IMG/VR virus record: IMGVR_UViG_3300006929_000159
Span: 1 to 21,127 of that record
DNA from: a virus
Length of the DNA stretch: 21,127 nucleotides
Reading direction: 5' to 3' (one strand)
This document shows, one piece after another, positions 1-5,683 of this stretch (position 1 is the first letter of the stretch; each line of letters starts with the position of its first letter). The notes under the pieces were generated by a model. It worked only from the letters and a program-made list of their open reading frames with translations, was not told the origin of the DNA and ran no database searches. A program made the translations under genes and the position numbers.

Positions 1-213
1 ACGCTGAACCAGATGGATCGCAGCGTCATCAGGCACAGTCAGGCTGGTTGCTAGGCTGGCTATATATGAAGTGTTGGGCCGCTTCTGTAAGCCAGTGACA
101 ACTGAAGGAAACGCATTCTTCATATCTTGGCAGCTTGTGCGTAATCTGATCGGGGCTGGTTGCTGGCTGACACCGTTAGTCATATTGGGAAGACTGCTGG
201 CGACTAGAGGCAC
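1..213 (-). CDS. Tail tubular protein B (T7 gp12-like), N-terminal part
   Basis: This is the first 71 codons of a gene that runs off the left edge. T7 gp12 forms the nozzle of the short tail and sits below the gp11 ring. The frame opens with GTG directly after the TAA of the gp11 gene and reads MPLVASSLPNMTNGVSQQPA, followed by a GLQKRPNT segment. Both stretches match the family's N-terminal pattern (short leader, G-[IV]-SQQP, then a GLxKRP element). The GTG start at 213 is preferred over the ATG at 183 because T7 gp12 has about ten residues before its SQQP motif, and GTG reproduces that spacing. The Shine-Dalgarno sequence is weak, so coupling to the upstream gene is likely. Confidence 0.88.
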   Translation of the reverse strand, partial: MPLVASSLPNMTNGVSQQPAPIRLRTSCQDMKNAFPSVVTGLQKRPNTSYIASLATSLTVPDDAAIHLVQR

Positions 214-837
214 TTAGTAAACCCCACGATCAAAGCCAAAGCGTGTTGTGATGCTTATCGGTGTAACGCTATCAGTAATCATGTTGTGATCCCCAGCCCA
301 TGCTTCATCATTACGCATTGCAGCAAGGGCGCGGGCTTCATCAGCGGCAATAAACTCTGACATCGTGGTAGAGCCGAGGTGCCGCTCTTGGAATACGCGG
401 GCAGCGCGGAGGGTGATATACCGGCGCACAGTTTCAGGTAAATCAGTGAACTCTAACAATACAACCAGATCGACAGTGATGGTTGTCGCGTCCGGTGTGT
501 AGGTGTGGTTCTTCCTGTCGTACAAGAAACCACCGCGCAGAACTAAATCGAGATCGGTATGGGTTGATGAAGTGGTGGTGTTTACCCCATCAATCCGAGC
601 GGTATTAACAGGGACAGCAAACTTGTTGTTTGTGTCTTTCGTAATTGAGTACCCAATTTCTGTATTAAAGTACCAACCCTGAGACTGCACCTCGCGGCTT
701 ACTGAATTAAGAATTGTCTGAGCAATCGTGGCATCCACCACGTTGTCATCTTCAAGAGTGTTCACAGGGCTTTCACCAATGTGAGACATCATCACATTGA
801 CGGCCTCAAGCTCTGTCGTAGGCGTAATAATTGCCAT
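214..837 (-). CDS. Tail tubular protein A (T7 gp11-like)
   Basis: This 207-residue protein is close in length to T7 gp11 (196). It forms the adaptor ring between portal and tail nozzle. The N-terminus (MAIITPTTELEAVNVMMSHIGESPVNTLEDD) has the family's opening pattern of a helix, an xIGExPVNTL element and an acidic turn. A Q-x-x-GWYFNTE segment follows near residue 53, also typical of gp11. A modest ribosome site (AGGGA, about 7 nt upstream) precedes the ATG at 837. It is the first gene after the capsid terminator, as in T7, so its expression should depend on read-through or a separate promoter. Confidence 0.93.
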   Translation of the reverse strand: MAIITPTTELEAVNVMMSHIGESPVNTLEDDNVVDATIAQTILNSVSREVQSQGWYFNTEIGYSITKDTNNKFAVPVNTARIDGVNTTTSSTHTDLDLVLRGGFLYDRKNHTYTPDATTITVDLVVLLEFTDLPETVRRYITLRAARVFQERHLGSTTMSEFIAADEARALAAMRNDEAWAGDHNMITDSVTPISITTRFGFDRGVY

Positions 838-860
838 TGGTTATCCCTGTATCAAAATTG

Positions 861-899
861 AAAAAAAGGGACACCCTGGATTTCTCCAAGGCGTCCCTT
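861..899 (-). terminator. Strong intrinsic terminator after the capsid gene (T-phi position)
   Basis: Read on the minus strand, 899-885 pairs with 880-866 in a 15-bp stem (two G-U pairs) closed by a GAAA tetraloop, followed by seven U residues (867-861). It lies 13 nt past the capsid stop codon and before the gp11 gene, exactly where T7 has its major late terminator T-phi. In T7 that element lets the polymerase partly read through, giving far more capsid transcript than tail transcript; the same role is inferred here. Confidence 0.95.
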
Positions 900-912
900 G
901 ATTAGAACTGAC

Positions 913-1881
913 TTAGGAAGTCGCGTTCTTGATTGCGATCATGCACTCTGGGCGAAGAGTACCATGGCCTACGGCCATCTTACTGATCATCAATGTGCCC
1001 TGTCTGCGAATGTCATATTCTGCTTCAGAAGCAATCGACAATAGCTCGACAGTACCGAGCGCACCTTTCTGCATGACAACAGCAAGATAGCTGCTGGCAT
1101 CAACACCGTACTTGTTACCAGCGGTGTCGGTAGTCGCGGAGGTGTGATCGACGGCAAGGTTGTTACTCATTACAACCTGCATACCCGCAACGTTGATCAC
1201 GGTGCCGTCAGAGTAGACACCATTGCTACCACCGAAATCGCGGTTAACAATTTTGTCGTTCTGCACGATGCCGTAATAGGCAGCGGGAGTGATGAATACA
1301 AAACGGTCCTCTTTCGGAACGTTCTTTTCATCCAGCTTTTGAGCAGCCGTATAAATCTGACCAACCAGCGTAGTTACATCGGCAGCGGTGCCCATGTTAA
1401 GTGCCGCAGATTGGAGGATTTGCTCAGAGGTGCCCTGATCTGCAATAGCAGTCGGCGGGGTTGCGGAGTCCTTGACAGCCATAGACAGCAGGTTGCGATC
1501 ATACGTCTGAGCAAGGGCCTGACCAAGCTGAGTGGAATACTCACTACGGACATCGTAATGATTTTTCGCTTCATCAATATTGGCAATGAAAGCATGTGAG
1601 ATTAGAAGATCATCAATCGTGATCACTTTCTCATTGTGCTTAATTGCAGTACCGACGATCTCGTTTCCTGGCGTGTGGTAGGATGCCGCACTTTTACCAA
1701 TGGCTGGGAATTGGGCGCTCTTTCCGCTTGAGATATTGCGAACTCGCACCCGCTCTTTCATAACGGTATTCGCGTTAAATGAGGCCATAACCTCACCAGA
1801 GAATACCTTTAAGAAAAGAGCATCGTAACCTGTTCCCGTGTTTTCAACGAGACCAAGCCTTGAGACTGTGGCATTAGCCAT
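913..1881 (-). CDS. Major capsid protein (T7 gp10A-like)
   Basis: This 322-residue protein (T7 gp10A is 345) has the HK97-fold capsid signatures of T7-like phages. These include an N-terminal GLVENTGTGYDALFLKVFSGEV segment (given as key residues: G-Y-x-A-L-F-L-K-x-F-x-G-E-V near 18-31), FPAIGKS near 58-64 in the extended-loop region, and a YDIRRQGTLMISKMAVGHG segment near the C-terminus. An AAGGA ribosome site lies 9-10 nt before the ATG at 1881. The gene has its own 143-bp leader with a promoter-like motif and two hairpins, and a strong terminator right after it, which fits very high late expression. I see no slippery site for a gp10B-type frameshift product before the stop. Confidence 0.95.
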   Translation of the reverse strand: MANATVSRLGLVENTGTGYDALFLKVFSGEVMASFNANTVMKERVRVRNISSGKSAQFPAIGKSAASYHTPGNEIVGTAIKHNEKVITIDDLLISHAFIANIDEAKNHYDVRSEYSTQLGQALAQTYDRNLLSMAVKDSATPPTAIADQGTSEQILQSAALNMGTAADVTTLVGQIYTAAQKLDEKNVPKEDRFVFITPAAYYGIVQNDKIVNRDFGGSNGVYSDGTVINVAGMQVVMSNNLAVDHTSATTDTAGNKYGVDASSYLAVVMQKGALGTVELLSIASEAEYDIRRQGTLMISKMAVGHGTLRPECMIAIKNATS

Positions 1882-1946
1882 AGCTTCGATCCTTTTCTAA
1901 CAGAGTTAAAGATAAGTTCTTCAACGACTTCACGGGAACAGGATTA

Positions 1947-1958
1947 TCCCTCGTAAGG
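1947..1958 (-). promoter_or_regulatory. Promoter-like motif in the capsid gene leader
   Basis: On the minus strand this reads CCTTACGAGGGA and lies 66 nt upstream of the capsid start. It resembles the CCTTACTAGAAGGGA motif at 5636-5650 but with three fewer bases between the CCTTAC and GGGA parts. T7 has its strong phi-10 promoter in the equivalent place. The unequal spacing is a real objection, because T7-type polymerases need fixed spacing. Confidence 0.3.
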
Positions 1959-1983
1959 GGTCCAGTAGATGAAGGTATGAAGA

Positions 1984-2023
1984 CTTAGGCCGTCACCTAA
2001 GCGCCCTCCTAAAGAGGAGCGGC
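1984..2023 (-). other. Two adjacent RNA hairpins in the capsid leader
   Basis: Just after the stop of the HNH-like gene, the minus-strand transcript can fold a stem with a CTCCT/AGGAG-type core plus three more pairs across a one-base bulge (2003-2023). It is followed by a perfect 6-bp stem, CTTAGG/CCTAAG, with a 6-nt loop (1984-2001). Neither has a U-run, so they are not ordinary terminators. They could be RNase III processing sites or stabilising 5' structures for the capsid message; the role is inference. Confidence 0.45.
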
Positions 2024-2024
2024 A

Positions 2025-2243
2025 CTATTTCATTGAACGGTTTTTACTCTTGGAAATAATCGAGAGGTTGCTGCTGGAGTTGTTGTGGGTGTTCCTGTCT
2101 CTGTGGTGAACATCCTTACCAGCTACAGCGGCTTTGCCTTTTTTCTTGATCATCAGTGAGCGGGCTTTGTTTCGTCCTGCCCGTCTTTTCTTTTGCGCTG
2201 GCTTCCCGTGGTAATCACGGTATTCCTTTTTGTAGTCGCGCAT
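2025..2243 (-). CDS. Small HNH-endonuclease-like basic protein
   Basis: This 72-residue, strongly basic protein has a lysine/arginine-rich N-terminal helix (DYKKEYRDYHGK followed by KKRRAGRNKAR). A C-terminal GKDVHHRDRNTHNN-SSNL-SKSKNRS region carries the pattern of the HNH/beta-beta-alpha-metal fold: a VHHxD strand, NN in the turn, SNL, then NRS. Similar short proteins occur widely in podoviruses. They may be nicking or packaging-associated nucleases, or simply DNA-binding proteins; nuclease activity is not shown. Its ATG directly follows the TAA of the oxygenase gene, so the two are likely co-translated. Its place between scaffold and capsid genes is not the T7 arrangement, so the oxygenase-HNH pair looks like an insertion. 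Confidence 0.75.
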   Translation of the reverse strand: MRDYKKEYRDYHGKPAQKKRRAGRNKARSLMIKKKGKAAVAGKDVHHRDRNTHNNSSSNLSIISKSKNRSMK

Positions 2244-2792
2244 TTATTTAAATGGTTCCTCACCCAAGGCCCAAGCAACAATTGCTTTCCGAGTGCCCAA
2301 CAGAACTGGGTTAGCTCTGTGCCATAAGAAGCTGGGAAAAATTGCAGCCTGTCCAGTTTGTTTAGTCGGTTGTTCCCCATCCTGAGTTTTAACCTTTAGC
2401 CGCCCTCCAATGTAGTCAGACGGTTCTGTCAAATTAATGGACATTGTAAGTTTGCGGCGAAGAACATTAGGTTCATTGTGCCCGCAATCAGTGTGCATTA
2501 GATACCAATTGAACGGGTGGTAGACCGTGTATTGGAGTTTTTCAATTCGATCTATTGTAAACCCAAAGAACTCTGCTGCTTCCGTGAATGCCGTTTCAAT
2601 CGGCTTATGAATATATTCCAATTCAGGTGAACGGTTCACCCACGATAGTTCACATTTACGCGCTAGTCCGAAGCCATTTCCCGCCATGATTCCGGCGGGT
2701 TCTGTTGCAAGCTCTTCAAGATCACCACTAATGTCGGCACAGGCTTCAGGCTCAAACACCTTTTTTTGGATTACCTGAATTGGGTGGTTCAT
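2244..2792 (-). CDS. 2-oxoglutarate/Fe(II)-dependent oxygenase (prolyl-hydroxylase type)
   Basis: This 182-residue double-stranded beta-helix enzyme of the P4Hc/PKHD type would hydroxylate a substrate using O2 and 2-oxoglutarate. The iron triad is visible as H100-x-D102 (in YLMHTDCG) and H158 (in FLWHRANPV). R168 in GTRKAIVAWALG would bind the 2-oxoglutarate carboxylate. The length fits a stand-alone minimal catalytic domain. Its ATG overlaps the scaffold stop in an ATGA junction and the HNH-like gene follows with no gap, so it is embedded in the head-assembly operon. Related genes are common in marine phages, usually of unknown target. The substrate could be a virion protein, a host translation protein or a nucleic acid; the sequence does not decide. 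Confidence 0.88.
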   Translation of the reverse strand: MNHPIQVIQKKVFEPEACADISGDLEELATEPAGIMAGNGFGLARKCELSWVNRSPELEYIHKPIETAFTEAAEFFGFTIDRIEKLQYTVYHPFNWYLMHTDCGHNEPNVLRRKLTMSINLTEPSDYIGGRLKVKTQDGEQPTKQTGQAAIFPSFLWHRANPVLLGTRKAIVAWALGEEPFK

Positions 2793-3559
2793 CCGCGCCT
2801 AGTTTCCAAGATGTTGGAATTGTCCAATCGTTTGGCAACGTCAGCGCGAAATGCTGGGTCATTTTTATATTCTGTCGAATTCATGTCTGTCATTAGTTCA
2901 GCCATGGACCGATACGTTCCACCTACGTTCCCAGACACACCACCTTCAACCTGGCGGGCGGGTTCAGCGCCTTCGGAAGCAACATAACGTGCCTTGAGGC
3001 CATTAACCGCTAGGTCGATGGACGCCATGTCGTTTGAATTAACGGCTGTATTGTATGCGTCGATCTCAGCTTCACTTAGATTCTCACCAGCCCAAGCAAC
3101 CATGCTCCCATAGGCTTCCTGTCCACCCACAGTTTCATAGACTTTACCCTGCGCTACTTCAGCTTGTGCCTGAGTAGCATCGATGTAGCTGTTAACAATG
3201 TGGCGGGGGATGCCAGCTTTTTCTAGGCTGTCATATGCCTGATCGGATAGCTGGCCGTTCTCAGCATATTCATTCGACAAACTATCGAAGTTGATACCTG
3301 CCGACTCTACAGCTTCTCGTGCTTCATCGTTTGATGGGACATCTTCTTTAGATTGACTGCCTTGGCGTTTCTCAAGTTCACCATAGGCTTTCGCCATGTC
3401 CTCAGCGGACCTAAATTTTTCAGGAAGCCAATCAGGTCGGTCATCTTTAGGTGCGTCTTGCTGTTCTGGTTCAGTAGAAATACCAAGTTTTTCTGCTGAC
3501 TCCTCAAGAGTAGGCCCTGACGATGTATCTTCTTCGGCAATGGTAACTGTCTCAACCAT
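2789..3559 (-). CDS. Capsid assembly scaffolding protein (T7 gp9-like)
   Basis: This 256-residue acidic protein lies between portal and capsid genes, as T7 gp9 does. It acts inside the procapsid to guide capsid assembly and is then expelled. The key signature is DWLPEKFRSAEDMAKAYGELEK around residues 43-65 (key residues P-E-K-F-x-S-A-E-D-x-A-K-A-Y-x-E-L-E), the conserved motif of this family. The rest is predicted helical and low in aromatics, as expected of a scaffold. Its ATG immediately follows the portal TAG, with a GAGGAG ribosome site inside the end of the portal gene. Its stop overlaps the oxygenase start by four bases. Confidence 0.92.
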   Translation of the reverse strand: MVETVTIAEEDTSSGPTLEESAEKLGISTEPEQQDAPKDDRPDWLPEKFRSAEDMAKAYGELEKRQGSQSKEDVPSNDEAREAVESAGINFDSLSNEYAENGQLSDQAYDSLEKAGIPRHIVNSYIDATQAQAEVAQGKVYETVGGQEAYGSMVAWAGENLSEAEIDAYNTAVNSNDMASIDLAVNGLKARYVASEGAEPARQVEGGVSGNVGGTYRSMAELMTDMNSTEYKNDPAFRADVAKRLDNSNILETRRG

Positions 3560-5194
3560 CTATTCCGTTTGCTCCTCAAGTTGTGCGGCCATTTGCTGCA
3601 TCATTTCAGGGTCCATGCCCTGAGCAATTTCACTAGCTGCATTGACTGCGGGACCAGCGGCCCCACCCACGGCTTTGGTTGCCATGTCCATCATGCCCTG
3701 CTGCTGCATTTGGCTTTGCTGTTGCTGTTGTGCGGCTTGCTGTTCCTGCTGAAGTTGTTCAGCGGATTTAACTAAGCCATCCATATCGATGCCGAGGCTT
3801 GTTCCTCGACGTTTGATGTAATCAGACACGTTAAGGTGTTGGGCAATGACCTCAGGCGGTAGCATTTGTAGCCCCTGAAGGAACATTTCCAGTTTTTCAA
3901 GATCGTGCCCGCGTCCCAGCGCCTCAAGGCCCGTGACAATCGAGGGCGTCACTATGCCTTTAGGCAATGATGGCAATCGACGTTGTTTGACCATCCGGTC
4001 AATTACGCGGTTCACCATGGGTAGTTGAAATTCTTCTGACATTAGCGAGAAGCTGCCGCCGAGGGCGTCATCAAGCATCTGTGACATGCGCCTGATTTCG
4101 GTCGCGGTTACCCGTTCGCCATCGCGTTGCACAGCGGTGTTTTCCAAGAATGCAAAACTGAGACGCTGTTCAATTCCTTGAGCGGTCTCCCGTGCAACCC
4201 GCATGTCCTGGTATTTGTCAGTCTGAAGCACTGTTACTTCATTGGCATTTCCACTGACGATTGCGCCATTAGGTGCTTCAGCAATATCACGGGCGCGTGT
4301 GGTGCCGTTTGGGTTTACCATGAAGACAACCTTGGCAGACGCCGCTGTGGCTTCTAGTACGGCCTTACTGATTCCTTCTAGTGAAATTAGGTCACCCTTG
4401 TACTCCTCAACATATGACCTCCCCCAATCTTCACCATCGATCCGCGTCCAGCGCAGGGGGAGCATTGGAGATTTATCAATAGGCCATGATCCCTCAGATC
4501 GGGGAACCATGTTACCGTTGATCTCCTGATGCAGCCGCCATTTTTTGGTATCACGGTACATTGCCGTGTAAACATCAACCTCAGCATCAACGACTGATTT
4601 CTGTTCATTTCTGGGCATGGTCTCCATGACCATCTGGCGGATGTCATCATCAAGGACTGTGGGATTTACAGTCTCTTTAATAATGATCTGCATCGGGGCA
4701 CCCATAGGGTCGCGCTTGACCACATACCTCCGCATATCGAAGACCCTAGCGCCTTCTTTTTTAGGCAGGTAGATGAGAACGTTGCCAGCAACTATTAGCT
4801 GTTTTAGTGCTTCAAAAATCGGAGACCTAAGATTCTGGCTTTCAATTTCTGCCTGAACAGACCTTTCAATTTTATTAAGAGCTTCCTCTACTTTGGCCCG
4901 CTGCCCTTGCTCCTGTGCCAATTCTTCCGCAGTAAAATCATCAATTATGAATCGGAAAAATGGTGTGTTTGGAGGTAGTAGGGAGAGCAATAGCTTTGAA
5001 GCCAGATTGTTTACGCCCCTTGCCCCAACCCCTTGGTAGGGTGTGTGGAGAATAGTTCCTGAAGAATGCCCTGATTCTGGCATCAACGCTGGGATCGTTA
5101 GTTTGGCGCATTCTCGCGCTCGATTCAGATACGTCTCACGTTCTGCCGCAAGCTGTTCATATCTGGAAGCACAAGTCTTGCCATCAATCTGCAT
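3560..5194 (-). CDS. Portal protein / head-tail connector (T7 gp8-like)
   Basis: This 544-residue protein compares well with T7 gp8 (536). Twelve copies form the ring at the capsid vertex through which DNA is packaged and ejected. The N-terminal region with L-x-x-ER-x-x-Y-L-x-R-A, followed by the TPYQGVGARGVNNLASKLLL segment around 51-70 and the LLPPNTPFFRF segment, is characteristic of the family. The C-terminal 60 residues are rich in glutamine and methionine (a QQEQQAAQQQQQSQMQQQG run), suggesting a flexible or coiled tail after the barrel region. Its ATG shares one base with the TGA of the preceding gene. Confidence 0.95.
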   Translation of the reverse strand: MQIDGKTCASRYEQLAAERETYLNRARECAKLTIPALMPESGHSSGTILHTPYQGVGARGVNNLASKLLLSLLPPNTPFFRFIIDDFTAEELAQEQGQRAKVEEALNKIERSVQAEIESQNLRSPIFEALKQLIVAGNVLIYLPKKEGARVFDMRRYVVKRDPMGAPMQIIIKETVNPTVLDDDIRQMVMETMPRNEQKSVVDAEVDVYTAMYRDTKKWRLHQEINGNMVPRSEGSWPIDKSPMLPLRWTRIDGEDWGRSYVEEYKGDLISLEGISKAVLEATAASAKVVFMVNPNGTTRARDIAEAPNGAIVSGNANEVTVLQTDKYQDMRVARETAQGIEQRLSFAFLENTAVQRDGERVTATEIRRMSQMLDDALGGSFSLMSEEFQLPMVNRVIDRMVKQRRLPSLPKGIVTPSIVTGLEALGRGHDLEKLEMFLQGLQMLPPEVIAQHLNVSDYIKRRGTSLGIDMDGLVKSAEQLQQEQQAAQQQQQSQMQQQGMMDMATKAVGGAAGPAVNAASEIAQGMDPEMMQQMAAQLEEQTE

Positions 5195-5421
5195 CAGTTA
5201 GACGTGTTAACCCCAGACCCATCAGAACCGCTGGAGGTCTTGGCAATGTTGAGAGGGGTTTGATATTTCTTGGTGCCTTTAGCCTTCTTTTTCTGCTTAT
5301 CAGCAGTCGTATTATCATCGGCTTTCTCTGGCACTACCTGCTCCAACATAGGGGGAGGGGGCGGCGGCGGGGCGGGGGGCGGCGGCGGGGCTGGGGCCGG
5401 GGGACTACCTCCAAAACACAT
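5194..5421 (-). CDS. Small virion/tail assembly protein, T7 gp7.3-like, with polyproline N-terminus
   Basis: This 75-residue protein lies directly upstream of the portal gene, the position of T7 gene 7.3. It begins MCFGGSPPAPAP and continues with long proline runs up to residue 24. A lysine-rich middle follows, then a C-terminal PLNIAKTSSGSDGSGVN element that resembles the C-terminal SLSVARSSGGGIN of T7 gp7.3 (comparison from memory). gp7.3 is a minor virion protein needed for tail assembly or host adsorption. An AAGGAA ribosome site precedes the ATG. The proline codons create a very GC-rich block (5345-5400) unlike its surroundings. Translating such a run normally needs host elongation factor P. 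Confidence 0.6.
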   Translation of the reverse strand: MCFGGSPPAPAPPPPPAPPPPPPPMLEQVVPEKADDNTTADKQKKKAKGTKKYQTPLNIAKTSSGSDGSGVNTSN

Positions 5422-5439
5422 GGCACATATTTCCTTCTA

Positions 5440-5628
5440 TTAATTTGCTAGGATGTTTTCTTGCTGGTCTTCCATAACCCGTTGGAGATGCCTGACGACA
5501 CTTATTTGCCCGACTCGAAACCATAACTCGCGGTCGGTTAAATTGATGTCATCTATGCCAAATGCGACATCTGGAAAGTTTGCTGCAAGATAATTGATTA
5601 AATCTTCTGATATTAAGGGTGTTGGCAT
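5440..5628 (-). CDS. Conserved small phage protein of unknown function
   Basis: This 62-residue protein has a clear ribosome site (AAGGAAAC-ATG), and the promoter-like motif lies 8-22 bases upstream, so it is the first gene of the structural transcript. The pattern is an N-terminal helix (LINYLAANFPD), an acidic turn, then ELWFRVGQISVVRHLQRVMEDQQENIL. The C-terminal E-L-W-F-x-x-G-Q-x-x-V-x-x-L-x-x-x-x-x-x-Q-E-N-I-L form looks like one seen in other podoviruses between the DNA-metabolism and portal genes. I do not recognise a function. It might correspond in position to the small T7 genes 6.5-7, but I see no sequence basis for equating them. Confidence 0.75.
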   Translation of the reverse strand: MPTPLISEDLINYLAANFPDVAFGIDDINLTDRELWFRVGQISVVRHLQRVMEDQQENILAN

Positions 5629-5635
5629 GTTTCCT

Positions 5636-5650
5636 TCCCTTCTAGTAAGG
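5636..5650 (-). promoter_or_regulatory. Candidate phage RNA polymerase promoter for the structural genes
   Basis: Minus-strand CCTTACTAGAAGGGA sits between the terminator of the reductase transcript and the first gene of the structural block. It resembles the T7 promoter's 3' half (CTCACTATAGGGA) in order of elements: CTxACTA, then a short A-rich step, then GGGA. A close relative, CCCTACTAGATGG, occurs at the start of the RNA polymerase gene (17657-17669). Placement right after a terminator is the main support; activity is inferred. Confidence 0.5.
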
Positions 5651-5653
5651 CCG

Positions 5654-5678
5654 AAAAAGAGGGACCCGAAGGTCCCTC
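5654..5678 (-). terminator. Intrinsic terminator after the ribonucleotide reductase gene
   Basis: The minus strand forms a perfect 8-bp stem (GAGGGACC paired with GGTCCCTC, 5678-5671 with 5666-5659) closed by the extra-stable UUCG tetraloop and followed by five U residues (5658-5654). It begins 5 bases after the reductase stop and divides DNA-metabolism genes from structural genes. Confidence 0.95.
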
Positions 5679-5683
5679 AAAGG

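Noticed and set aside
913-960. Programmed frameshift making a longer capsid form as in T7 gp10B
   Set aside because: No slippery heptamer is seen before the stop and the strong terminator follows within 13 bases.
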